41,323 nt of DNA from Blastocatellia bacterium (GTDB taxonomy: Bacteria; Acidobacteriota; Blastocatellia; RBC074), in contig JAEUQN010000042.1 in assembly GCA_016789725.1 (NCBI GenBank), positions 1 through 41,323 of the forward strand, read 5' to 3'. This document shows positions 34,438-41,276 of this stretch, in pieces. Numbering within the stretch: position 1 is the stretch's first letter; the number at the start of each line of letters is the position of its first letter. The notes beneath the pieces are model-generated. The model saw only the letters and a program-made list of their open reading frames with translations. It made no database searches and was not told where the DNA came from. Position numbers and translations under genes: made by a program.

Positions 34438-35102
34438 CGGTGACATCCTGCACAATTTTCTACAGGTGGATGGATTTTGTTTTCATTCTTGATCTTCAGA
34501 CCGATTTCCTGCTGGGTTGTCCCCGGAGGCGGCGTCCAATCAAGCTTGGTTACGAATTCTTTAGGGCGTAGTGCATTTTCTGGTGCTTTGTGACATTCAA
34601 TACACCAAGCCATGCCAAGCGGTTTTTGCTGTTGTACAACTTCCATCTGGTCCACGCGCCCGTGACAGCTCACACAACTAACCCCGCTATTGACGTGGAC
34701 TTTATGTGAGAAATAAACAAAGTCAGGAAGTTTATGTACCTTAACCCACTCAACAGGCTTGCTTGCATCAGCAAATGCCTGGCGAATCAAGGCAAGCTTG
34801 TCGCTATCCTTCTTGATTGCGGTATGACAAACCATACAGGTCTGTGCGGGAGGCACTGCCGCGAAATCAGCTTTATCAACCGTTGAGTGACAAAAGCGGC
34901 AATCCATGCCCATCTCACCAGCATGCAATTTATGACTATAAGGTACAGGCTGAGTGGGTTGATACCCAACATCAACTGTTTCCGGCATTGTCAGAAACTT
35001 GCCTAATACAACGACCGCGCCAGCAGTAAGGGCCGCACCGACCAATGCCAGCCTTACAGCAGTATTGATCCACTTGGGAAAAATGAGTTTTGTAGCCTTC
35101 AT
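34434..35102 (-). CDS. actA: Alternative complex III subunit ActA, pentaheme cytochrome c
   Basis: A 222-aa membrane-anchored multiheme cytochrome, first gene of the operon. One N-terminal helix (about 15-37, 'AVRLALVGAALTAGAVVVLG') anchors it. Five CxxCH sites are at C68, C89, C143, C167 and C217 (last residues 'CAGCHR'), with further His residues ('YSHKLHAGEMG', 'FSHKVHVNSG') as distal ligands, as in class III/c7-like cytochromes. Five hemes match ActA of characterised ACIII. Maturation needs a heme lyase system such as ResB/CcsA at the window start. The stop overlaps the actB start by four bases. Confidence 0.96.
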   Translation of the reverse strand: MKATKLIFPKWINTAVRLALVGAALTAGAVVVLGKFLTMPETVDVGYQPTQPVPYSHKLHAGEMGMDCRFCHSTVDKADFAAVPPAQTCMVCHTAIKKDSDKLALIRQAFADASKPVEWVKVHKLPDFVYFSHKVHVNSGVSCVSCHGRVDQMEVVQQQKPLGMAWCIECHKAPENALRPKEFVTKLDWTPPPGTTQQEIGLKIKNENKIHPPVENCAGCHR

Positions 35103-35352
35103 AGAGTCTGCCCCGTTGAGTAACGGATAGCGATTTATTTCACATTACCTTTGGCTGATTAGCCCTTCATACACAATCTACGTGCCCTTGCCCTAGCATT
35201 CAGTAGTGATAGGGTCGTGAAATTTCTACGGGACTGTTTTTGAATAACCAATCAACTGCAAATATTCGGGAAGCAATATGGCAGGAGCCTCTCCGAAGCG
35301 CGTAAGCTTACCTGCCCTCCCGCCAAATCTGCAAGCCCTTAGCAAGAGGTTT
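35103..35352 (-). promoter_or_regulatory. Long, partly structured 5' leader of the act-cta operon
   Basis: Part of a gene-free stretch of 349 bp between actA and clpS. If transcription starts at the promoter described next, the leader is about 240 nt. Within it CGGGA (35267-35271) pairs with TCCCG (35318-35322) and, nested inside, GGCAGG (35280-35285) pairs with CCTGCC (35311-35316). The enclosed loop can form a GGAG/CTCC hairpin and contains the palindrome GTAAGCTTAC. It matches no riboswitch consensus I can recall. The actA ribosome binding site (GGGG) is weak. Confidence 0.45.
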
Positions 35353-35381
35353 ACTATAAATTCGCAAATTTTTTCCGTCAA
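35353..35381 (-). promoter_or_regulatory. Sigma-70-like promoter of the act-cta operon
   Basis: On the minus strand TTGACG (plus-strand 35376-35381) and TATAGT (35353-35358) are separated by exactly 17 bp, one mismatch each from consensus. The spacer is AT-rich. Predicted transcription start is near 35346, pointing into actA. This is the best promoter match in the window and the expected place for the main promoter of the respiratory operon. Confidence 0.65.
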
Positions 35382-35391
35382 GGAGGAATCC

Positions 35392-35420
35392 TGCGAAACA
35401 GTAAATTTTACTGTTTCGCA
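35392..35420. promoter_or_regulatory. 29-bp perfect palindrome upstream of the act promoter
   Basis: TGCGAAACAGTAAA (35392-35405) and TTTACTGTTTCGCA (35407-35420) are exact reverse complements around a single central T. The palindrome ends ten bp upstream of the -35 box, with its centre near -60 relative to the predicted start. That is a common position for a dimeric class I activator such as CRP/FNR-type proteins, although the sequence is not a CRP or FNR consensus. It also lies 32 nt downstream of the clpS stop, but no T-tract follows on the clpS strand and a one-base loop cannot form a normal hairpin tip, so an operator is favoured over a terminator. Confidence 0.6.
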
Positions 35421-35451
35421 AAACTAGAAAGAGAGTTCTGCGCAGGAAGGG

Positions 35452-35766
35452 CTAAGCTTCTTCCATCGTGCAAAGCAATGGGTATTCATACTCGCGGGCG
35501 AGATTTTCGACCTTAGAGACTTTAGATTCCGCAACTTCATAAGTGTAAACGCCTGCAACGCCGATGCCTTGACGGTGAACATTCCACATAATTCGATTCG
35601 CCTCTTCGGACGTCTGGCGAAAGACGAATTCAAGAATGAAAACCACAAATTCCATGGTTGTGTAATCGTCGTTATGTAGAAGAACTTTATAGAGCGGAGG
35701 CTTTGTGACCTCTTGCTCGCTTTCTGTAATGACTGAACTATCAAAATCATCGTCCCATTCAGGCAT
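35452..35766 (-). CDS. clpS: ATP-dependent Clp protease adaptor ClpS
   Basis: A 104-aa ClpS adaptor that delivers N-end-rule substrates to ClpAP. After a short acidic, flexible N-terminus comes the core 'PPLYKVLLHNDDYTTMEFVV', with the Asn-Asp-Asp that binds the substrate N-terminus, then 'ANRIMWNVHRQGIGVAGVYT' and the closing 'PLLCTMEEA'. GAGG lies upstream of the ATG. ClpA is not adjacent. It is read in the same direction as the respiratory operon but is separated from it by the promoter region. Confidence 0.96.
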   Translation of the reverse strand: MPEWDDDFDSSVITESEQEVTKPPLYKVLLHNDDYTTMEFVVFILEFVFRQTSEEANRIMWNVHRQGIGVAGVYTYEVAESKVSKVENLAREYEYPLLCTMEEA

Positions 35767-35808
35767 AGCTACGTCCTCAAAATCTCTGACAAAAATCCTA
35801 TCACAACT

Positions 35809-36441
35809 TTACGGCTTTGCGGCTTTTGATTGACCGGACTTAGCCTCTGAATCCGTCACTTCCTCCCAATGCCCCATTACGTTGAAGCGCACACAAAGCA
35901 TCCATCGTTTGAAAAATGGCTCCCACTTTCCCGGTTCTTCGGGTGCCGCTGTCAGTACAAAGTTATACGCTGTCGGCCCTACTTGTGCGACCCAATAAAT
36001 TTGCCGCTTGGGTCCATCCTCGCCTTCGATTTCGTAGCTGATTTCACGGCCCTCGACGCCACCAATCAACACATGCCGAATAATAAAGCTTTCCAGTTTG
36101 ACCGGCGCTTTGCGCAACTGTTGTAGGATCGCGGTCGTGTAATTCGCCACCCCGTAGCCTTCAGGAGTTTGTTCAGTGATAATTTTGATAGTTTCGGAGT
36201 TATCTTTTATCCCAAAAGAAAGTGTGTCTTTTCCCGTCGTAATCTCTTTCCATTCCGCTGGACGCCACAGCGAAAAGCCCTGTTTTTTGTCCACTAAGCG
36301 GGTGAAGTCGCCAGTGGGCAAGTTATACGATTCCCATTGCACAACACGAGCCTTGCGGTCTTCGTCTTCAGTCGTGCGGGCAAGCGAAATACCAAACAAA
36401 AGCACAAGGAAAAGAAGCGAGGTGAATTTACTTTTACTCAT
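35809..36441 (-). CDS. Secreted protein of unknown function
   Basis: A 210-aa protein starting at the ATG at 36441, chosen because GGAG lies seven bases upstream and the signal peptide (SLLFLVLLFGISLA) begins there; a longer frame to 36567 lacks support and would cross a hairpin. The mature region ('QGFSLWRPAEWKEITTGKDT', 'SETIKIITEQTPEGYGVANY', 'RQIYWVAQVGPTAYNFVLTA') has the alternating pattern of a PsbP/Mog1-like alpha-beta fold seen in many small exported proteins; this is a weak inference. It ends 42 nt before clpS and may be co-transcribed with it. Confidence 0.75.
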   Translation of the reverse strand: MSKSKFTSLLFLVLLFGISLARTTEDEDRKARVVQWESYNLPTGDFTRLVDKKQGFSLWRPAEWKEITTGKDTLSFGIKDNSETIKIITEQTPEGYGVANYTTAILQQLRKAPVKLESFIIRHVLIGGVEGREISYEIEGEDGPKRQIYWVAQVGPTAYNFVLTAAPEEPGKWEPFFKRWMLCVRFNVMGHWEEVTDSEAKSGQSKAAKP

Positions 36442-36494
36442 CAAAAAGCTCCGTAAGCAATCAGCTTGGGAATGGCTAAGAACTAAAAAACGGG

Positions 36495-36594
36495 CGCTAA
36501 CCAGCGAGGCGTAATCTACGCTGCTCAAGTAGCCTCGGCAAGAGTTATTTTCTCCCTGGAAGAACACGGAGCATCGGCGTTCTTCCAGGTTTTT
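36495..36594 (+). ncRNA. Candidate structured RNA or attenuator ending in an intrinsic terminator
   Basis: On the plus strand, CGCT/AGCG (36495-36506), CGAGGC/GCCTCG (36505-36537, enclosing GCGTA/TACGC) and a perfect 11-bp stem CCTGGAAGAAC (36555-36565) with GTTCTTCCAGG (36579-36589) follow each other, and the last is followed by five T residues (36590-36594). No plus-strand gene lies upstream, as both neighbours on that side are on the minus strand. It therefore either ends a small RNA or is a leader attenuator of the DHH gene that starts 70 nt later. No strong promoter was found. Confidence 0.45.
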
Positions 36595-36664
36595 GCTTGC
36601 ATCACGCGGGGGAAATGCTTACTCTGAGGCATACTTCTCAGCTTCAATAAGCGAACACCACGAG

Positions 36665-37621
36665 ATGAAAATTAAGATTTGTTATCACGGAAATTGTTTT
36701 GACGGAGTTTCGTCTGCCGCTGTTTTCGGGCGCTTTTACCGCGAGAAAATTCATTCTGATTGGGAACAGGCATTTCAGCCGATGATGCATCGCGCCGGAG
36801 CTTTGTTTGATGAGGATGAGTTTGATGGCGACGAAAACGCCATTGTGGATTTCAAGTACAGTGCCTCAGAAAAACTCACGTGGTGGTTCGATCACCACAA
36901 GAGCGCATTTCTTACGCCGGAAGATGAAGCCCACTTCAAAGCGTACACAGGCGGCAAAAAGTTTCTGAATGCTGATTACAAATCCTGCACAAAGTTCATT
37001 GCCGACACGGCGGCGGAACGATTCGGCTTTGATCCCGCACCGATGAGCGAATTAATCCACTGGGCTAATGTGATTGATAGTGCAGCGTATAAAAATGCTG
37101 CCGAACCAGTCGAGATGGAAGCTCCGGCATTCAAGTTGGCACTGGTCATTGAATGTGATCGTGATCCAGCTTTAGCGATGAAAATCATCCTGGATTTGCA
37201 AACGCGCACGATGCAGGAAGTTGCCGCTTCGCCTTATGTCCAGGAACGGATTGCACCGCTCCAACAACGTCATCTCCAAGCCATCGAAACCATTCGCCAG
37301 GAAGCCCGAATGCGCGGTCCGGTCGTCTATTTCGACATCAGCGCGTATGGCAATATGGAAGGTTACAGCAAATTCATTCCGTATTATTTGCACCCGGAAG
37401 CAACCTACAGCATCGGCGTCAGCCTGTCGCCCTTCCGCTCCAAGATTTCTGTCGGATCGAACCCCTGGGCACCCCGCCCACGCACGCACGATCTGGCGAA
37501 GATTTGTGAACGATACGGCGGCGGCGGTCATGCCGTCGTCGCGGCCATTTCGCTTGCGCCCGAAAGCATTGATGAAGCGCGCCGGATTGCCGAAGACATT
37601 GTGCAGGAATTACAAAGCTAG
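36665..37621 (+). CDS. DHH family phosphoesterase
   Basis: A 318-aa protein of the DHH/DHHA1 superfamily (nanoRNase, cyclic-di-AMP phosphodiesterase and RecJ relatives). Metal-binding motifs are '[12 protein letters not shown]' (Asp13), 'IVDFKYS' (Asp62) and the DHH motif 'WFDHHKS' (76-78). The C-terminal DHHA1 motif is '[13 protein letters not shown]' (Gly285-288, His289). There are no sensory or membrane domains. I set the start at the ATG at 36665 (MKIKICYHG), because the longer frame would begin next to the terminator hairpin. The precise substrate (short RNA, pAp or cyclic dinucleotide) cannot be told. A strong hairpin follows the stop. Confidence 0.88.
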   Translation: MKIKICYHGNCFDGVSSAAVFGRFYREKIHSDWEQAFQPMMHRAGALFDEDEFDGDENAIVDFKYSASEKLTWWFDHHKSAFLTPEDEAHFKAYTGGKKFLNADYKSCTKFIADTAAERFGFDPAPMSELIHWANVIDSAAYKNAAEPVEMEAPAFKLALVIECDRDPALAMKIILDLQTRTMQEVAASPYVQERIAPLQQRHLQAIETIRQEARMRGPVVYFDISAYGNMEGYSKFIPYYLHPEATYSIGVSLSPFRSKISVGSNPWAPRPRTHDLAKICERYGGGGHAVVAAISLAPESIDEARRIAEDIVQELQS

Positions 37622-37635
37622 CGAATGTAGCACTC

Positions 37636-37672
37636 GCCTTCGCCGCAAGAGCTTTCCTATTGCGGCGAAGGC
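37636..37672 (+). terminator. Strong hairpin after the DHH gene, no T-tract
   Basis: GCCTTCGCCGCAA (37636-37648) and TTGCGGCGAAGGC (37660-37672) form a perfect 13-bp GC-rich stem with an 11-nt loop, 15 nt after the stop codon. No T-run follows on either strand, so termination is uncertain; it may protect the 3' end. Confidence 0.5.
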
Positions 37673-37678
37673 CTATGA

Positions 37679-37707
37679 TTGAAGATATTCTCCCGCCCGA
37701 CTATACT
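37679..37707 (+). promoter_or_regulatory. Sigma-70-like promoter for the first MBL-fold gene
   Basis: TTGAAG (37679-37684) and TATACT (37702-37707) are exactly 17 bp apart. The predicted start near 37714 leaves a leader of about 70 nt before the ATG at 37783. The position directly after the hairpin of the previous gene fits a new transcription unit. Confidence 0.6.
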
Positions 37708-37782
37708 CTCCCCAATCTGATCCAACTACGATTCTTTAGCGGCAAACTTGATCGTGGCTTATAACGCAAAGGCGAGAGTCTT

Positions 37783-38868
37783 ATGATGAAGAAAACTGTG
37801 TTTCTTTTGCTGCTATTTGTGGGGATGCTGAACGTTTCTCCAATCGCAGTTCAACCCCAATCCCCTGCTTCCAATTTTGAAATTCAAAAACTTGCCGAAG
37901 GCATTTACGCGGCGATTCGCAAACAACCGCCCTTGATGTCTTTCGATCCGAACAATGTTTTCATCATCAATGACGATGACGTGATCGTCGTGGACGCCAA
38001 CGCCAGCCTTGCGGGAACGAAAGAACTGATTGCTGAGTTGCGCAAGCTGACGAACAAGCCCGTCAAATATGTCATCAATACACATTGGCACGATGATCAC
38101 ATCATCGGTAATCAAGCGTATCGCGAAGCCTTCCCGAACGTTGAATTCATCGCGCACGCCAGCACCTTGCGGGATCGTCCGACCGTTGGCGAAAACAATC
38201 GCCAGCAAATGCTGGCGGGGGGAAAAGAATATGCCGGTCATCTTCGCAAACAGGTCGAGCAAAACAAAAGCCTCGCGGGCACGCCTATCACCGAAGAAGA
38301 GCGGGTCAATTACCTGAGCGACATCGCGTGGTTGGAACGCGCCTTAGCCGAAGCGCCCAACGTCAAAATCATTCTGCCAACGCTGACGGTTGAAGATCGC
38401 CTGACGCTGCATCGCGGCGCGCGTACGATTGAGATTCGTCATTTGGGACGCGGACACACAGCCGCGGATTTGGTCGTGCATTTGCCGAAAGAAGGCATTT
38501 TGATGACGGGTGATTTGGTCGTGTGGCCTGTGCCGTTAGTTGGGTCTACGTCATACCCGGCGGCGTACAGTGCGACGATAGAGAAACTGCTCACGTTGCC
38601 TGCTAAAGTCATCGTTCCTGGTCACGGTCCGGTGCTGCGCGATAACGAATATCTCAAGTTGATGTCGCGGTTGCTTATTTCACTAAAAGATCAAACCGCA
38701 GCGGCAGTCGTGCGCGGCGAAACGTTGGAACAGACACGCAAAAGCGTGAACCTGACCGAATTCCGCAAATTGTTTGTGGGTGATTCGATGATGAGGCGAA
38801 TCCTGTTTGGAGATTACGTCAGCGGCGCAGGCGTTGCGGCTGCGCATCGTGAAGCAACGACGAAGTAA
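37783..38868 (+). CDS. Exported metallo-beta-lactamase-fold hydrolase
   Basis: A 361-aa protein with a signal peptide (KTVFLLLLFVGMLNV). The zinc-binding motif is 'THWHDDHIIGN' with His101, His103, Asp105 and His106. Further ligands are in 'LGRGHTAADLVVH' and 'MTGDLV', and the closing histidine is in 'VPGHGPVL'. This is the complete MBL active-site set. The 'RGHTAADLVVHLP' form is common in periplasmic MBL proteins near the SoxH/quinoprotein-relay and subclass B3-like groups; the substrate is unknown. Two adjacent ATG codons (37783, 37786) are both possible. The second MBL gene follows 20 nt later, so they form one transcript. Confidence 0.9.
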   Translation: MMKKTVFLLLLFVGMLNVSPIAVQPQSPASNFEIQKLAEGIYAAIRKQPPLMSFDPNNVFIINDDDVIVVDANASLAGTKELIAELRKLTNKPVKYVINTHWHDDHIIGNQAYREAFPNVEFIAHASTLRDRPTVGENNRQQMLAGGKEYAGHLRKQVEQNKSLAGTPITEEERVNYLSDIAWLERALAEAPNVKIILPTLTVEDRLTLHRGARTIEIRHLGRGHTAADLVVHLPKEGILMTGDLVVWPVPLVGSTSYPAAYSATIEKLLTLPAKVIVPGHGPVLRDNEYLKLMSRLLISLKDQTAAAVVRGETLEQTRKSVNLTEFRKLFVGDSMMRRILFGDYVSGAGVAAAHREATTK

Positions 38869-38888
38869 CCTTGTGCCGGAGAAAACCT

Positions 38889-39761
38889 ATGCCAAGAAAA
38901 CTGATCCTGAGCGTAGTTATCAGCCTGATAGTTTTAGATCTGACAAGTTGCCGCGTGCCGCCTGCGACTGCGGCGAAAGAACCGAACAAACCAGCGGTTG
39001 AGGTTTTCTATCTTGCTAATGAAGGCTTCTTTATCACGGGCGGCGGCAAAAAAGTTTTGGTAGATGCGCTCTTCCGCGAAGGCATTAAGCCTTATGCCGT
39101 CGTTTCACCCACCAACAAAGAACGGCTGGAACAAGCGCGCGATCCATTCTCGGATGTTGATCTGACAATGGCTTCGCATTTTCACAGCGATCATTTTGAC
39201 CCGCTTGCCGTTGCTACGCATTTGCATCACAACCCGCGTGCGCTGTTCGTCTCAACCAATCAGGCGTTCGACAAATTCAAAGCCGTTGGTGCGCTGTTTG
39301 AAGAGGTGAAAACCCGCGTGCGCGCTGCAATGCCGAATGAAGGCGAACGCATCAAGCTCACGCATAACGGGATCCATCTGCAAGTGCTACACGTTCATCA
39401 CGGACGTAATCGCCCGATTGAAAATCTTGGTTTGTTGTTTGAGATCGCCGGGCAAAAGCTGTTTCATATCGGCGATTCAGAAGCAACCGCAGAAGATTTC
39501 AAGATCAACAACCTGCTTGCTGAGCGCATTGATATTGCTTTTTTGCCGTTCTGGTATCTCCTTGATGAAGGAAACAAACAAGCCGTGCGCGCGCAGATCA
39601 AGGCGCGGCACATCATATTGATGCATATTCCGCCACCGGATGAAAATGATGAATACATCAAAAAACGAGGCGGCTGGGCTACGGTGTTGGGCAAAATGAA
39701 AGCGGAATTTCCCAATACGGTTTGGTTTAGGCAAGAAATGGAAAAGAAAGTTTTCAATTAG
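38889..39761 (+). CDS. MBL-fold lipoprotein hydrolase (UlaG/L-ascorbate lactonase-like)
   Basis: A 290-aa protein with lipobox LTSC (Cys21). The zinc motif is 'ASHFHSDHFDP' (His97, His99, Asp101, His102), with 'HVHHGRN' and 'FHIGDSEAT' following, and 'ILMHIPPP' near the end. The pattern 'HIGDSEATAEDF' resembles the UlaG-like, phosphodiesterase-type MBL branch rather than the branch of its upstream neighbour. GGAG seven bases before the ATG at 38889 fixes the start; a TTG six codons earlier is less likely. The two MBL genes are not recent duplicates, because their sequences differ throughout. Confidence 0.87.
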   Translation: MPRKLILSVVISLIVLDLTSCRVPPATAAKEPNKPAVEVFYLANEGFFITGGGKKVLVDALFREGIKPYAVVSPTNKERLEQARDPFSDVDLTMASHFHSDHFDPLAVATHLHHNPRALFVSTNQAFDKFKAVGALFEEVKTRVRAAMPNEGERIKLTHNGIHLQVLHVHHGRNRPIENLGLLFEIAGQKLFHIGDSEATAEDFKINNLLAERIDIAFLPFWYLLDEGNKQAVRAQIKARHIILMHIPPPDENDEYIKKRGGWATVLGKMKAEFPNTVWFRQEMEKKVFN

Positions 39762-39811
39762 AAAAATCACCGAAGCACTTGAATCAATAACACGTTTCTT
39801 CGCGCCCGCCG

Positions 39812-39840
39812 CTGGCAGTCTTATCACGGCGCAGTATGAT
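39812..39840 (+). promoter_or_regulatory. Weak candidate promoter for the yceI gene
   Basis: CTGGCA (39812-39817) and TATGAT (39835-39840) are 17 bp apart in the 215-bp gap before the YceI gene. The -35 is only a partial match. The remainder of the gap shows no repeat or hairpin I would call. Confidence 0.28.
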
Positions 39841-39976
39841 GTTATCGCCACATCGCTTGAGAACGGAGAGACACTAACGCCGGGTGGCTATTTGAGTAGG
39901 TCGCAATCCGAAATAGTAGTAGACTTGCGCGCCTGCTGATACAAACCGTGATTTTTCCAAAACCATAGGAGGGTAG

Positions 39977-40627
39977 ATGACTCGTTTGATTAGCCTGATT
40001 AGTTTATGTGCTGTACTTGTAATGTTCTCTGCGTGCGCCAATCCGGCGGATAATGCCCCGAAAGCCGTTGTTTCAGAGGCGGCTTCACCTGCTGTTAGCA
40101 CTGCCGCCAAGGCTCCTGCGACACAAGGCACCAAATTGGCTTTCGCAAATGAAAGCTCTACGATTAATTTTGTTGGCTCCAAGGTTACAGGTATCGAAGA
40201 AGGTTCTTTCAAAAAATTCTCTGGTGCGATTGATCTGGTAGATAACAAGCCAGAAAAAAGCAGCGTGAACGTCACCATTGATTTGAGTTCCGTGGAGGCG
40301 AAAATCGGCAAGCTGACCGAGCATTTGAAATCGCCTGATTTCTTCGATGTCGCCAAATATCCGCAAGCGACTTTTGCTTCATCTGAAATTAAATCCGGCG
40401 GCGAGAAAGGCGCAACGCATACCGTCACTGGCACGCTGGATTTGCACGGCGTCAAAAAGACCGTCACCTTTCCAGCGACGATCAACGTCGCAGCGGATGC
40501 GGTGTCCGTTGCCAGCGAATTTGCGATCAATCGCAAAGATTTCGGCATTGTCTACGCGGGCAAAGCAGACGACTTAATCCGAGATGAAGTGGTTTTGAAA
40601 TTGTCGGTCAAAGCACCGCGTCCTTAA
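39977..40627 (+). CDS. YceI family lipoprotein
   Basis: A 216-aa protein with lipobox FSAC (Cys20), an Ala/Pro-rich linker to about residue 50, then a YceI lipocalin-like beta-barrel that in known members binds polyisoprenoid lipids. Signatures are 'NFVGSKVTGIEEGSFKKFSG', 'LTEHLKSPDFFDVAKYPQAT' and 'TVTGTLDLHGVKKTVTFP'. AGGAGGG lies just before the ATG, one of the best ribosome binding sites here. Proteins of this family are often linked to stress or quinone/respiratory physiology; the direct role is unknown. Confidence 0.93.
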   Translation: MTRLISLISLCAVLVMFSACANPADNAPKAVVSEAASPAVSTAAKAPATQGTKLAFANESSTINFVGSKVTGIEEGSFKKFSGAIDLVDNKPEKSSVNVTIDLSSVEAKIGKLTEHLKSPDFFDVAKYPQATFASSEIKSGGEKGATHTVTGTLDLHGVKKTVTFPATINVAADAVSVASEFAINRKDFGIVYAGKADDLIRDEVVLKLSVKAPRP

Positions 40628-40764
40628 AACCCATCAATGACAACCTCAAGAGAACAACGAGTGATTCGATGAAATCATTACAGCGGAGCTTTATCCACAT
40701 AGAGCTGGCTGCTTTTCTCAAGCTGTGATTTACAGGGACAACGATTGTTCAGAAACTTTCTCCC

Positions 40765-40812
40765 ACCTGTAACTTGACAGGTTGACCTCAGAAGTGAAAG
40801 TCTTCTTTTTTT
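40765..40812 (+). terminator. Tandem hairpins with T-tract in the yceI-queF gap
   Basis: ACCTGT (40765-40770) pairs with ACAGGT (40777-40782). AGAAG (40790-40794) then pairs with CTTCT (40802-40806), followed by a run of seven T (40806-40812). AGGT/ACCT (40779-40788) offers a competing pairing. It could be the yceI terminator, 160 nt past its stop, or an attenuator 26 nt before queF. The 211-bp gap shows no clear preQ1-I aptamer (no matching loop and A-rich tail). Confidence 0.4.
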
Positions 40813-40838
40813 CAGAATCGCTCGAATAAGGATCAAGT

Positions 40839-41276
40839 ATGTCAGGTAAGAAAAAGACGCCACCCATTAAAGAAATTACCCCCGAAACACAACTCGAAAT
40901 TCGCTCAACGCCAGCAGCAGAGATGAAGCTTTATCCGCTGGATACGTTTGCCTATGAATACCCAGGGCAGCGCATTGAAATCAATTTCACCTCTACTGAA
41001 TTCACAGCTATTTGCCCTTTTTCAGATTTTCCAGACTTCGCCACGCTGCATATCATGTATGTGCCAAATAAACGATGCATTGAACTCAAGTCTCTTAAGC
41101 TCTACATCAATTCGTTTCGAGATGTAAAAATCTTTCACGAACATGTGGTCAATAAAATTCGTGAGGACTTCGTCGCAGTGTGTGACCCGATGGAGTTTTC
41201 TATCGAAGGGGATTTTAATGTGCGTGGTAATATCAAAACAGTGGTTCGTGCCAGTTATAAACGCAAGAAAAAGTAA
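40839..41276 (+). CDS. queF: NADPH-dependent 7-cyano-7-deazaguanine reductase (QueF, type I)
   Basis: A 145-aa unimodular QueF, which reduces preQ0 to preQ1 in queuosine biosynthesis. The catalytic cysteine is Cys59 and the aspartate Asp66 in '[15 protein letters not shown]'. The nitrile-binding glutamates are Glu82 ('[10 protein letters not shown]') and Glu101 in 'FHEHVVNKI'. The ending '[18 protein letters not shown]' is typical. The length is that of the short, one-domain form. AAGGAT lies before the ATG. No other queuosine gene (queC, queD, queE, tgt) is in the window. The last 47 bases of the window after it show nothing callable. Confidence 0.96.
   Translation: MSGKKKTPPIKEITPETQLEIRSTPAAEMKLYPLDTFAYEYPGQRIEINFTSTEFTAICPFSDFPDFATLHIMYVPNKRCIELKSLKLYINSFRDVKIFHEHVVNKIREDFVAVCDPMEFSIEGDFNVRGNIKTVVRASYKRKKK

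Noticed and set aside
35392..35420. The 29-bp palindrome read as the clpS terminator
   Set aside because: No T-tract follows on the clpS strand and the one-base centre gives a poor hairpin; its place at about -60 of a strong promoter fits an operator better. A dual role cannot be excluded.
39874..40548. Minus-strand open frame of 224 codons opposite yceI
   Set aside because: The plus strand encodes an unmistakable YceI lipoprotein with a strong ribosome binding site; the antisense product has no motif.
40628..40838. A preQ1 riboswitch before queF
   Set aside because: I looked for the small preQ1-I layout (short stem, C-rich loop and A-rich tail pairing) and for a larger class II form and did not find a convincing match.
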